In this document: positions 1-9,717 of the stretch, in pieces
Layout of the letters: every line of letters begins with the position of its first letter
Position numbering within the stretch: the first letter of the stretch is position 1
From: Aphidius gifuensis
Taxonomy: Eukaryota > Arthropoda > Insecta > Hymenoptera > Braconidae
Length of the DNA stretch: 64,000 nucleotides
NCBI RefSeq assembly: GCF_014905175.1
Contig: NC_057789.1
Span: forward strand, 14,622,876-14,686,875
Direction: 5' to 3'
Position numbers and translations under genes: made by a program
Notes under the pieces: model-generated
Told to the model about the DNA's origin: nothing
Database searches by the model: none
Seen by the model: only the letters and a program-made list of their open reading frames with translations

Positions 1-111
1 AATATTAATAATAATAAAAATAATTGATTGTAGATATTCAACAATTAATAACTAAACTGAATAGATTTTTTCTGGTTGAAAAAAACCAGAAACTTAGAAA
101 AAATAACGAAG

Positions 112-183
112 TTCCCCCGCCGGGAATCGAACCCGGGTCTTTTGCTTTCCGGGCAAACGCCTTGACCACTAGACTACAGGGCT
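112..183 (-). tRNA. tRNA-like gene, copy 1 (anticodon position reads GGA)
   Basis: On the minus strand the sequence folds as a cloverleaf. The D stem GTCT/AGGC, anticodon stem TTTGC/GCAAA and T arm CCGGG-TTCGAAT-CCCGG are all perfect. The internal A box (TAGTCTAGTGG) and B box (GGTTCGAATCC) suit RNA polymerase III. The 7-nt anticodon loop reads CCGGAAA, so the anticodon would be GGA (Ser), but base 33 is C instead of the near-universal U and there is no long serine-type variable arm. The acceptor stem pairs only at positions 3-7. The body looks more like a Glu/Asp-type tRNA. It may be a diverged tRNA, a pseudogene or the head of a tRNA-derived SINE. Confidence 0.6.
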
Positions 184-281
184 TCTTATTTTTTCTAAGT
201 TTCATCAAGTTAACTCCGACGTCCTTCTATGCGTCAATTCATTTTTTGAAAAAAACCAGAAACTTAGAAAAAATAACGAAG

Positions 282-353
282 TTTCCCCGCCGGGAATCGA
301 ACCCGGGTCTTTTGCTTTCCGGGCAAACGCCTTAACCACTAGACCACAAGGCT
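282..353 (-). tRNA. tRNA-like gene, copy 2
   Basis: Second copy of the minus-strand tRNA-like gene, 170 bp downstream of the first. D stem, anticodon stem and T arm are unchanged, and the loop again reads CCGGAAA with C at position 33. The changes lie in the D loop and acceptor region; the acceptor stem has the same mismatches at its first two positions. Conservation of the odd anticodon loop in both copies reflects recent duplication and is not independent evidence of function. Confidence 0.58.
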
Positions 354-439
354 TCTTATTTTTTTTAAGTTTCATCAAGTTAACTCCAACGTCCTTCTAT
401 GCGTCAATTCATTTTTTTGAGTGAGCACATAAAAATGAA

Positions 440-1764
440 GATAGTTCATTTGATGAACTAACTGAACCAGACTTTGAATTGGCAGTACCAAAAAAAAAAA
501 AATTAAATTAATGACACCAATGCTTGCCAGTGCATTAGACAAGACATCAACCTCTGATCACAATGCGGCATATATAATCGCTGCAACTGCGATTAGTCTA
601 GGACTTTTACTCAGTTCCAGTACGATTCATAGAGCTCGAATTGAAAACCGTGAAAATCTGGCAATTGAATTGAAAAGAAACCTACAATTTTCATCTCATT
701 GAATTGTTCATTTTGATGGAAAGATCTTACAAGATTTAGTTGGCTATGAGACAGTTGATAGAATCGCAGTGTCAATTTCTGGTTTTGGACGCAGTCGTTT
801 ACTAAGTGCATCAAAAATTGTAAATGGAACTGGTGTCAATCAAGCGAAAGCAGTTGTTGAAGTCCTTAAAACATGGAACTTGGATCGTGTTAAAGGACTG
901 TGCTTTGACACTACGAATGCAAATACTGGTAAATTTAATTTTCTGAGTAATAAATGATTTTATTTTATTTCATTTAATTGAACTTTATAATTACAACCAA
1001 CAGTTGGTTTACGCAATGAAATGATATAAACGTGTGGCTTTTACTTTTCACTCTATTTGAATCATTTTATATAATAACTTTTATTTTAGATTTTAATATA
1101 ATCTAGAGAAAATAAAATAAGTTATTGTTTGATAAACAATTTATGACTTGTTTTTATATTAAAAATAAATGAATAAATAAAAAACGAAAGATACTTGTAA
1201 TTTTCAAATGACGATTTTTCAGATATTAAAATTCAATACAATAAATTATTTCACTAAACAATAATAATAAGTAGTGATTTTCTAAAAATTATATCCTTTG
1301 TTCCAAATATTGTTCAAAGAATTCCTAGTGTTCAAATAAATGATTTTATGTACATTTTACATTTTTAAGGACGATATAATGGAGCAGCTGGGTTAATTGA
1401 AAAAGAATTACAAAGAGAGTTGCTTTACTTGCCCTGTCGTCATCATATCCAAGGAATTCTCTTGAAAAGTATATTTGAAATTGACTCTACGAGAAACACT
1501 GGACAAAACGTGGCTCTATTCAATAAATTTCACAAACAATGGAAACTAATCGACCAATCAAAGTATGACACTGGTATGAAAGAGAAAAAAATAGTTGTAA
1601 TGTTAGGCAATGATAAAGATGAAATAATGAGTTTCATAACTAAACAATTTCAGGTGCCAAAAATGATTTACTTTAATCGATTAACATCGTTATTTCAAAT
1701 TACTTTTAATTCTACATTAGTTACTCATTACATGCTTATTTTATTTATTTATTTACATATTAAT

Positions 1765-1795
<31 letters not shown>

Positions 1796-2484
1796 TTTCT
1801 TTATGCAATAATATGGCTATCATTCTATTTAAATTGATAATCAACCACGGGGAGATTATCGTGAATTGCTAGCGTTTGCCTATATTTTTTTAAGAGGCAT
1901 TCCACTCCGTGGTGTTGCGTTCAAAGTTCCAGCAGCAATGCATCATGCAAGATTAATGGCTACAGGAATTTACTGTCTAAAAATATTTATGTTTAAAAAT
2001 CAGTTCGAATTAAATCATGATGAATAGTTGCATATTCGTTTGACATGTATTTTCATAATTAAAATTTATATAAAATCATGATTTACTGCTCCATTAGCCG
2101 TTCAGGCACTGAACAATGATTTGCAATTGATTAAAAATATGAAAGGTTTTATACCAAATATCTGAAACAGTACAAATTAAGATGATAAGGCATTTGTGGT
2201 ACTGCTCTGAAGATCTTATTGCTTTGGCTCTTTCCGATGATAACGTAACGTCTGAGGTAAAAAAAAAAATGGTGATAGCAATGACGAATCGAGACACTGT
2301 TAGTAAATACTTAAAAAGATTTATAATTGATAAAAATAATTGCAAAGAATTAATGTCTAAAGACTTGAGTTATTTTGCATCTAAAAAATCAATTAAACTT
2401 TTTGAGCAACTTGGTTTGATGTATGATTTTATCGATTTGGTTCCTGATGAATGGAAAAATAATAAGAAATTACAAACATGCTAA
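440..2484 (+). pseudogene. Broken transposase-like gene (RNase H-fold, hAT-like layout) with introns
   Basis: Pieces of one protein lie in order on the plus strand. Around 710-930 are IVHFDGK and, about 64 residues later, FDTTNANTG. Around 1370-1653 are RYNGAAG and CRHH. From 1840 to about 2025 are DYRELLAF, RGVAFK and AMHHARLMA. From 2182 to 2484 are HLWYCSEDL and a 100-residue tail. The two Asp-containing motifs followed by a C-x2-H motif resemble the RNase H-fold layout of hAT-type transposases; related uncharacterised proteins are widespread in arthropods and cnidarians (from memory). A clean phase-1 intron is visible: donor GT at 929, acceptor AG at 1368-1369. A second donor is at 1654, after FITKQFQ, but no AG acceptor sits just before the next coding block. 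Breaks: in-frame TGA at 700-702 just before VHFDGK, another stop upstream of 511, and stops between 2025 and 2180. I infer a dead element or a domesticated relative that has decayed. Confidence 0.6.
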
Positions 2485-2534
2485 ACCATATTATCAAGTT
2501 TAGTATGTATTTTATCTGTCAAATAAGTGATTAA

Positions 2535-2835
2535 AATACTAAGAAAAAGTAGTAGCTAAGAAAAAAATGTAGCTAAGGAATTAATGTTGCCGAAGAATTA
2601 TTTTTTCAGGAAATAATGTTGCTTGAAAAATAATTTTTTGGCATTTGTAATTTCCTTAGATACATCTTTTCCTTAGCTACTGCTTTTCCTTGAACATTTT
2701 TTTGTGTCAATATATAATATACATGTAATTTTATTTTTAAAAAATAAAAATGTCCAGGAAAAGGAGTAGCTCAGGAAAAGATTTTTTAACCACATTATTT
2801 TCTCAGCTGCTGCTGTCCCTTGTTATTTCATTTTT
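2535..2835. repeat. Dispersed repeat 'AGTAGCTAAGG' family, copy 1
   Basis: Facing arms are built from short words such as AGCAGTAGCTAAGGAAAAG and TTAATGTTGCC, followed by their reverse complements (CTTTTCCTTAGCTACTGC). The same family recurs at about 13975-14460, 53100-53540 and 54095-54345. No ORF. The ends are diffuse. Confidence 0.6.
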
Positions 2836-3032
2836 TTATTTGACAAATAAAATTAATACAATTTTTTTTTAATAAATTTAAATACCAACGAAAAAATTAA
2901 TATAAATAATAAATCAATAAATAATAAAATTCCTTCGCAATAATAGTGAATTACAGCTATTCATTAAATATTAAATAATAATAAACGGATAAAATAATCA
3001 ATCGGAAAACAAATTCATAAATTGATTATTAT

Positions 3033-3518
3033 CAGAGCCGGGAAGTTCGTCTGTTATTTCAGCTTGCCGTAAATACCATGGCAACATGGTGTAATATAGT
3101 TTAAAAAAAAGACGATCTGAACCTCGTACATAGAAAAAATGGCCTCAAAAAATGGCCTTATTTTTTTTGGCCTCAAAAAACGGCCTTATTTTTTTTGGCC
3201 TCTTAAAAATGGCCTCAAAAAACGGCCTTATTTTTTTTTTGGCTTCTTAAAAATGGCTTTAAAAAATGGCTTTATGTTTTTGGCCATTTTTTGAGGCCAT
3301 TTTTAAGAGGCCAAAAAAAATAAGGCCATTTTTAAGAGGCCAAAAATATAAGGCCATTTTTAAGGGCCATTTTTAAGCGGCCAAAAAAAATAAGGCCATT
3401 TTAAAGGGCCATTTTTTCCATGTACGAGGTTCAGATCGTCTTTTTTTTAAACTATATTTCACCATGTTGCCATGGTATTTACGGCAAGCCGAAATAACAG
3501 ACGAACTTCCCGGCTCTG
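3033..3518. repeat. 486-bp foldback element
   Basis: The first ~100 bp (CAGAGCCGGGAAGTTCGTCT onwards) are repeated in reverse complement at the end (AGACGAACTTCCCGGCTCTG). The centre is a chain of short GGCC-AAAAAA-GGCC blocks that are themselves mutually complementary. The whole could fold into one long hairpin. No coding capacity, so it looks like a MITE or foldback element. No clear target duplication was found. Confidence 0.75.
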
Positions 3519-4329
3519 GTCATTAATTCAACACTGTCTTACGCATGTTGAAGAATCAGCTGTTCATATAGTACGTCGTTACATACTCGAGCCTATATTG
3601 AATTTTGACAGTAAATTAAATATTACTCATTGAGTTTTAATTATTGTGTTTACAAATCGATATAGATTAGCTCAGCATTTGCAATATGGATTTTGCAATA
3701 CGACCTTTATTTTGATAATAATGTTAATAATAATAAAAATAATAATAATATTAATGTTAATAATGAGAATAGTAAAATCAAATTTTTTACAGAATTGAGT
3801 GTTTTTTAAAATTTTTTAATTAATTAGATCAATAAAGTCAGACCGCCATTTCGTATTTGAAAGAGCAGTTAATAAGTCTAAATCATATGAGATATTTAAA
3901 AAAAAATGACCTATTATTTTTATCTTTCAGATTATAAATGTTAACAGAAGAATCCAGTGTAAACGGATTGTAGTTTTTTTTTTTAATGTAATTCAGAGAG
4001 TTTTGAGTTGGGTCGACCCATATAGTAGGTCCAATATTGAAAATTTCGGCGAGCGGTGAAAGCGGTTAAATTCTACATAGAAAAATAAAGAAATTGGCAT
4101 AATATGCGATTTTTTACATATTTTTTGACGCCGCCACAGTATTGTTACTAAAATATAGAAAAATTGCCATGTTAATTCAACGGGAAAAAGTAAGTGACTT
4201 GAGGCACGTGTTAATATTAAGATAGAGCTTTGAAATTTTGTCAGGATTTTTTTTTATTTATTTGGAACCATTCTAGGGGGTGCACTCATAAAAATTCATC
4301 ATTGACCTTTTTAAGGGCTACCCTAATCT
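3519..4329. other. AT-rich stretch without a recognised gene
   Basis: Low-complexity AT-rich DNA with short AAT/ATT runs near 3715-3770. No ORF, tRNA or repeat boundary that I can support. It ends at the 4-bp target duplication of the LTR element. Confidence 0.5.
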
Positions 4330-4333
4330 ATAT

Positions 4334-5525
4334 TGTAACGAAATTTATTATTTCGCTGGTTCTCGAAATAAATAATTAACAAAAGAGCTTTAATTATTTA
4401 TTTGCATGTCAACTGAATTGTTAACAATTAATAGGAGTTAGTTGTTAATAATTCTAAGGTTCACCGCATAGGCACTGTGGAGGGTCAAGTCTACTACGAG
4501 TGGTGTCAGTGTGGCACATGTTTCGTATATATTCGAGGTCCCGTAGTAGACTTGATACGTTAAACCTCGACCGGTGCTAGTTTTCCCCTCCATCCGTCAA
4601 AAAGACGAACTCTCCGAAGGCTACGGGCTGGATCGGATACCTATTCGTGTTGCGGGCTAGGAAAGCGTGCTGCGCATGTCCGGGACGATAGGTGGGAGAG
4701 CGCGCGAGTGGGGATTCAGAGGACTCACAGTAGCTTAGCACAGAACGCTATCGTTAGACGACACAACTTGTCTGGCTCTCGAACTGATCATTTCTCTTCT
4801 CTTGACTGGCTCTCTTGGTTCACTACTGGTTCTCTCGACAACGTTTTGGATCTCTCGTAAAGGCTCCCTAGGTATCAGACGTTAAGTCCTGGTGAAACTC
4901 TGCTTGAATTTCCAATGACAGACTAATACTAATGATCACGCTATATGGTTCTCTCATTATAATAATAATAATTATTATATTCTCGCTACATAATATGTAT
5001 GTGATGGTTAGACCATCATTACACATAAATGTGTATGTGTGAGTTCACGAATGGATCGCTGTAAATAATAATGATAATAATAATAATATTGAGATATATT
5101 ATTATTGCAATGGCAACGTATTTGTAAGACCTGGTCACGGATGGATCGCTGTATGGTTCCCTATACAAAATACATATCTCACATGTAGAATATTTGCTCC
5201 TACATTTATGATACTTGTGACGTCAGTATTTTGCTATAGTATAGTCGCAATGTAATATAGGCGTATGTAACACACTATACTTGGTTCACGATAGTTCCCT
5301 CAGGTTTGGTTACGTATTTCATAGTCCGATCAGGTGGACCGCGCCCCTCTACCATTTCTAAGACTGAGTTAGGTTCTCGTATTTTGTTCTCGTTACTCCT
5401 ACGGCTGTTGGCTTCCGAGATAACCAACATGGCTCCCCCCGGTGATTTAGAGGAGGATGGTGAGAAATTCTCGTTGTTAACCTTGGCCGACAGTTCTCGC
5501 CGTGCAGGTCAGAAAATCGGTTACA
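4334..5525 (+). repeat. 5' LTR
   Basis: 1192-bp direct repeat of 11891-13079, beginning TGTAACG and ending GGTTACA, with a 6-bp terminal inverted repeat typical of LTRs. The extra 3 bp relative to the 3' LTR lie in an AAT microsatellite near 5065. An open frame spanning the LTR end and primer site (5306-5566) is probably incidental. Confidence 0.95.
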
Positions 5526-5528
5526 AAA

Positions 5529-5546
5529 TGGCTCCCAACGTGGGGC
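5529..5546 (+). other. Primer-binding site (Lys-tRNA type)
   Basis: TGGCTCCCAACGTGGGGC starts 3 bp inside the 5' LTR. It matches, with one mismatch, the complement of the 3' end of animal tRNA-Lys(CTT) plus CCA (known form TGGCGCCCAACGTGGGGC). This is the expected start of minus-strand DNA synthesis. Confidence 0.85.
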
Positions 5547-5814
5547 CTGCCGTGAAAGGATTATGAAATAAGGGTTACCTACTGAGGCTGCTATAGATTA
5601 AAAATCATAGTGAGTGGTTACGTTGTGTATAAAACTAATGACTGGATACCGTAGTTACCGATGGATACATTAAACAAGATGGCTACCGTAAAAACGAAAA
5701 TTTAAATTTAAAAATTTTCAAACTTTCCCGCCAAAGGTGGTTCACGAAAATTCCAATAGATGTCGCTAGGTACGAAAACCTAAAAGAATGGATAAGTTGT
5801 CAGCGAATTTTCTG

Positions 5815-5948
5815 ATTGGCTGACGCCATCGGATGATGTCTCGGTTCTCTTTTGTGATTGGCCGGCACTCCTCATTGGTCGAGAAGGGCTAGGAGTTGCG
5901 CAGACGGCAATTATCAGTTCTAGACGGAAGGGATGATGGCCTATATAA
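5815..5948 (+). promoter_or_regulatory. Internal promoter upstream of ORF1: three CCAAT boxes and a TATA box
   Basis: Three inverted CCAAT boxes (ATTGG at 5815-5819, 5857-5861 and 5874-5878) are followed by TATATAA at 5942-5948. The ORF1 ATG lies 100 bp further on. This is a standard RNA polymerase II promoter layout, inside the body of the element rather than in its LTR. Function is inferred from motifs only. Confidence 0.55.
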
Positions 5949-6048
5949 GGAACCGTCTCAAACAGAGCAGCTCATTATCGTCTTGGCTACCTTACGACTT
6001 GGTTCTCTTCTAACGTATTGGATCACTACTTGACTTGGATCACTCGAC

Positions 6049-7012
6049 ATGGCTACCTCAGCTCAACAAGACGAAGCTCTCGACATAGTGGATCACGGCA
6101 GGGATAACGAAGAGGTTAATATGGACCTGGATACCTTAATGGACGAGATGTCCAGAGATCATGAACAGCATGTAGCTGGAGGTGTTGTATTCACAGAGAC
6201 AACACTCACCACAGCTTCACCAGCTCTCGGGGCAATGAGTCCATTGACCGGTTCTCTGGCTAACTTGGTCATCGACCAACCCAAGAACATCTTGGAGAAG
6301 GTGGCCGAAGAAATCCAGGAGTGGAGCGCTATGGAATTAATTCCAGAGATGCCTCTCACCCCTGAAAAAGCCGGCATGGATCCCGTAATAGAGGTTAGGT
6401 CCTCGGATCTCGTTGTAAACGTCCAACCAGACCAAGTGGTTGGCGAAAAAGATCGCGATGACGTTGAGGTCGATAATATCATGACCCAGGGTTCAACGTC
6501 AGAACGTTCAGACGATGTCCGCAACGTTAGTTTCGATCGGGCAATGCGATATCAAGACTCTGATGATGAAGAAAAACTTCAACAGAAACTGCCAGGTTTC
6601 GCAAATGCTCCCGACCAGGTGCGTCGTCACAAGGGTACAGCCAGTGAGTGGAAGGACTTCACCGACAGTTGGCACTGTAGCAGCTGTTTGCTACAACTGT
6701 CGTGAACCAGGGCATCGGTACTCACAGTGCACCGAGACACCAGCACCTGAGGGGTTCTGTAGAAGATGTGGGCGCCGAGGACACACTGTTGCTACGTGTC
6801 CAAAGTGCTCAGCACGTTGGTTGGCTGCTGGCCCATATGTTCCAGCTTATGGGTGCAACGTACCACGAGGAGTACGTTTGCCATCAGCACCACCAAGCGA
6901 AACGGATCTCGATTTCGCTCACTCTGGAAGGTTCCCTCATCAAGATGAAGCCAGAGCACTAAGTCCACCACGCAGAGGACGAGGTCGACGTGGCTCGAGT
7001 CGCCAGCCATAA
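6049..7012 (+). pseudogene. ORF1: zinc-knuckle protein, split by a frame change
   Basis: The ATG at 6049 (context GACATGGCT) opens a 218-residue acidic frame ending at 6705, with no domain I recognise. A second frame (open from about 6515, stop at 7012) carries two perfect CCHC knuckles, C-x2-C-x4-H-x4-C: CYNCREPGHRYSQC and CRRCGRRGHTVATC. It ends in an arginine-rich tail (RGRGRRGSSRQP). The frames overlap but need a +1 change, or a deletion or splice, to join. Retrotransposon CCHC knuckles bind nucleic acid. Because a complete gag with its own knuckles lies downstream, this is an extra gene, either a second Gag-like protein or a gag duplicate whose capsid part was lost. Which one cannot be told from this copy. 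Confidence 0.6.
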
Positions 7013-7329
7013 AGATGGCCGACAGATGGATCTCGTATTTTGCTCTCTAATAATTTTAAGTGTTGGTAATTTTATAAATAAATGGTAAAAACGAAATTAC
7101 TTGTTCTCTGGTTATCTTATTTCCCTTTCCTCCTTTCAGGTTAGAGGTTAAGTAATGGTTCACTCGCTATCTTCTCGATTTTGGTTCTCGTTTGATATCT
7201 CGATTATATGTTCAGTTCGATTGTTGGTTCTCGTTCGATATTTCAATTGTCTCGATTTTAGTTCTCGTCGTATAGTGATGGGTCTCTTGTAATGGATCTC
7301 TTGTAATGGATCTCTAATAGTTTTGGTTC

Positions 7330-7450
7330 TCGCCGCAAGTAAGACTTGGCGCGGAAGTTTTACCACTTCCACTCAGGTTGCGCAGAAGTCTTGTGCGTTA
7401 CTTGGCTCGGAGTAGGAGTTACCCTCTCTACTCTTGAAACGGGTATATAA
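7330..7450 (+). promoter_or_regulatory. Second internal promoter, upstream of gag
   Basis: TATATAA at 7444-7450 lies 67 bp before the gag ATG at 7517. Upstream is a GGAAGT...ACTTCC inverted pair near 7350-7370. The stretch from 7013 holds no ORF and is rich in GGTTCTCG words. The start context (AAAGAATGGCTACG) resembles that of ORF1 (GACATGGCTACC), so the two transcription units look like duplicates of one plan. Confidence 0.45.
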
Positions 7451-7516
7451 GCCCAGTCGCGAGCTCAAGTAAGTCACAATCTTGGCTCTCTTTGACTAGT
7501 AAGGATCTCTCAAAGA

Positions 7517-8782
7517 ATGGCTACGTCTGAAGAAAGGTTCCCTGAAGAAACCTCTGATTCGAAACCTCTAGAAGGTGACGAACAGGAAGGTCCCTCTGGT
7601 TCTCGTGGTGATATCTCTAACACCTTGTTGAAAGCTCTCGTTCATACCGTAAATGATCTCGCTGAAAGTCTCAAGACTATGGAGACTCGTCTGGCACTCT
7701 CTGAACCTCGTCCACGAGGAAGGCCAAAGAAGAATGGCAGTCGTGCTTCTTCAGTGAGCAGAGCCGCTCCAAGCCTTCGGGTTCCCGGACCAACTCCGCC
7801 ACCTGGAGACGACGAGCTCTCAGATGATCCCGATCCACGATTGGATGATTTACTCAACCATCGAGATGATGCTCGTAGAAGATCTCGCAACGATAACGAA
7901 GTTCGTACAATGCCACCAGCAAAGGTGTTCGAACTATTGAATCGTTGGAAAGTTGAGTTCTCGGGTCAGCGTAAAGAAGACGTCGAAGAATTCTTGGCAC
8001 GCATAGACGACGCTCTCGATAGTTTTCCTATCAGGGAAGAAGATCTCTTGGGTATCTTACGTGGGTGTCTAAAAGACACAGCTCTCTTGTGGTATCGAGG
8101 AAAAGACTTTACTTGCTGGGATACAGCCTGCAAAGCTTTTCGATCTCGATTTGCTGATCTCGATTTCCAGCCATCATTGGAGGCAGAAATATTCGCACGT
8201 ACACAAGGTCGGTACGAAAGTATTAGTGAATATCTGTCCAAGATGGATGCTCTCTTTTCGAAAACGATCCCGCCATGGCCTCAGTCGAGACGGTTACAAG
8301 TAGTATACCGTAACTTACTGCCAAAGTTCCGAATTGGATTGAGATACGATGAGTGTCTCACTCTAACTGAATTAGAAGGCATGTTAAGACGACAAGAGAA
8401 GAACATGGAATGTTCACGAAGTTGGCAACCACCACGTAGGCCAGAAGAATCAGTGTGTCCAAGCTTGGCATACAAAGAGCCTGCTAGACCAGCTCGAGAT
8501 TCTAAGCCAAACATGGTCAACGCTCTCGATGGTGACGAGTCACCAATAGATCAAGAAGAGTTCTCGGAAAAAGATCCCGAAATGTTGGATGCTTTGGGTC
8601 GCCCAAAGCTTCGCGGCAAGTCCAATCGTGAGAACCGCTGTTTCAATTGCAAACAGACGGGTCATCAATTTCGCGATTGTAAGGAACCACCAACATTGTT
8701 CTGTTACCGTTGTGGTAAGGTAGGGGTCACGACTATCGATTGTTCTCGATGCAACCCGGGAAACGCAAGTCCGGTCGTATAA
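7517..8782 (+). CDS. gag: Gag polyprotein (capsid and nucleocapsid)
   Basis: 421 residues, intact from ATG to TAA. Residues 65-72 contain an AT-hook-like core (RPRGRPKK). Residues ~145-275 match the retrotransposon Gag capsid family in pattern (ELLNRWKVEFSG, ALLWYRG, FRSRF, ISEYLSKMDALF). A canonical CCHC knuckle spans C375-C388 (CFNCKQTGHQFRDC). A second knuckle at 396-409 has Val in place of His (CYRCGKVGVTTIDC), a variant common in insect Gypsy elements (from memory). Gag packages the element RNA into virus-like particles. The pol frame overlaps its end in the -1 frame. This ORF shows no break and codes differently from the AT-rich host DNA. Confidence 0.92.
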   Translation: MATSEERFPEETSDSKPLEGDEQEGPSGSRGDISNTLLKALVHTVNDLAESLKTMETRLALSEPRPRGRPKKNGSRASSVSRAAPSLRVPGPTPPPGDDELSDDPDPRLDDLLNHRDDARRRSRNDNEVRTMPPAKVFELLNRWKVEFSGQRKEDVEEFLARIDDALDSFPIREEDLLGILRGCLKDTALLWYRGKDFTCWDTACKAFRSRFADLDFQPSLEAEIFARTQGRYESISEYLSKMDALFSKTIPPWPQSRRLQVVYRNLLPKFRIGLRYDECLTLTELEGMLRRQEKNMECSRSWQPPRRPEESVCPSLAYKEPARPARDSKPNMVNALDGDESPIDQEEFSEKDPEMLDALGRPKLRGKSNRENRCFNCKQTGHQFRDCKEPPTLFCYRCGKVGVTTIDCSRCNPGNASPVV

Positions 8783-9717
8783 TTCACCCTGTGACTACGA
8801 TCTTGGACGACGCTAACCGACAGGGTCTCGCATATGATTGGGCCACTCCTGAATCCAATCCTATGTTGGAGAAATTGCAAAGATCTCTTGGTCCCGGTAA
8901 AAAGATAACTTTCTTTTTGAACATCTCTATCGGTGGACGTTCTCTTAATGCCTTGATGGATTCCGGTGCGACACGCACGTTCGCTGGATTAGAAGGTATT
9001 CGATTGCTTGAGTCTTCGAATATTCAGCCATTGAAAGTTCCCGGTAAGAAGGTTCTCGTAGCTAACGGACAAGTGGAAATCATCCGACAAACGTCGATGA
9101 CTCCAATTCCACTTGGTGGCCGTACGATCACGATAGAAACCTTATGGATGCCCTCTCTGTCAGAGTCATTCATTATAGGTACCGACTTCCTGCGTATTGC
9201 TGGAATAGTTGTGGATGTCTTTGGACAGACGTGGTTCTATCGCGATCAGCCAAATAAATCGTTCTCGTTTGATCCTGTGGAATCTCTACATAGCATTATT
9301 GCATGTAATGGATTACAGATCCCGAAAGAAGACGAACAGTGTCGTCTGAAAGACCTGTTGGATGCACACATTGCTCCAACTCCAGAAGGTCTACCGCTCT
9401 CTAAGCTCCCGGCTCATATAATAAACGTGGGCGATCACGAACCGATCAAGCAAAGGGTCCGGACGATGTCTCACCATAAGAAACTCGCTATATGGTCGGA
9501 GACAGACGTCATGCTCACGAATGGGGTTATCGAACCATCAGAAAGCGATTGGTCAAGTCCAGTCGTGATGGTTAAAAAGAAAGATGGCTCACTTAGGTTC
9601 TGTGTCGATTATCGACAAGTCAATGCAGTCACTAAAAAAAACGCATATCCGGATGCCAGCGAGCTCTTGACAAATTATTGGGTCCCGAATTTTATCCACA
9701 CGTCTTCGTCTATCTAG
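8719..9717 (+). pseudogene. pol: pol, first part: aspartic protease and N-terminal reverse transcriptase, truncated by deletion
   Basis: The -1 frame relative to gag is open from 8719. Counting from the TTG at 8740, the protease active site DSGA is at residues 74-77 and the flap-end motif IIGTDFL at 145-151. Reverse transcriptase fingers start near residue 226 and run to the conserved RFCVDYRQVN and KKNAYP (residues 286-304). At about 9652-9660 the frame jumps: the next ~70-80 residues expected in this family, which hold the first catalytic Asp of the palm, are absent, and the frame then shifts and stops at 9717. Protease looks intact; reverse transcriptase cannot be active from this copy. 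Confidence 0.9.
8758..8826 (+). promoter_or_regulatory. Candidate -1 ribosomal frameshift signal between gag and pol
   Basis: The heptamer GGGAAAC at 8758-8764 sits in the gag frame as G GGA AAC, the correct X XXY YYZ register. Slipping back one base enters the pol frame, which is open from 8719, and avoids the gag stop at 8780-8782. Downstream, GTCGT (8774-8778)/ACGAC (8807-8811) and ACCCTGT (8786-8792)/ACAGGGT (8820-8826) are interleaved complements, so a pseudoknot is possible. The spacer from heptamer to first stem is 9 nt, which is typical; the 14-nt middle loop is longer than usual. Confidence 0.6.

Larger units (their letters stand above)
79..418. repeat. 170-bp tandem duplication carrying two tRNA-like genes
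   Basis: Two head-to-tail copies of a unit of exactly 170 bp: the string ACCAGAAACTTAG begins at 85 and again at 255. The copies differ at a handful of positions, so the duplication is fairly recent. Each copy carries one minus-strand tRNA-like gene and the same AT-rich flank. Open frames through this segment are only translations of the tRNA-like sequence. Confidence 0.85.

Noticed and set aside
24..335. 103-residue ORF at the window start
   Set aside because: Translation of the two tandem tRNA-like genes.
5306..5566. 86-residue ORF across the LTR end and primer site
   Set aside because: Also present, with a different end, in the 3' LTR; no recognisable domain; it is read through non-coding LTR and primer-binding sequence.
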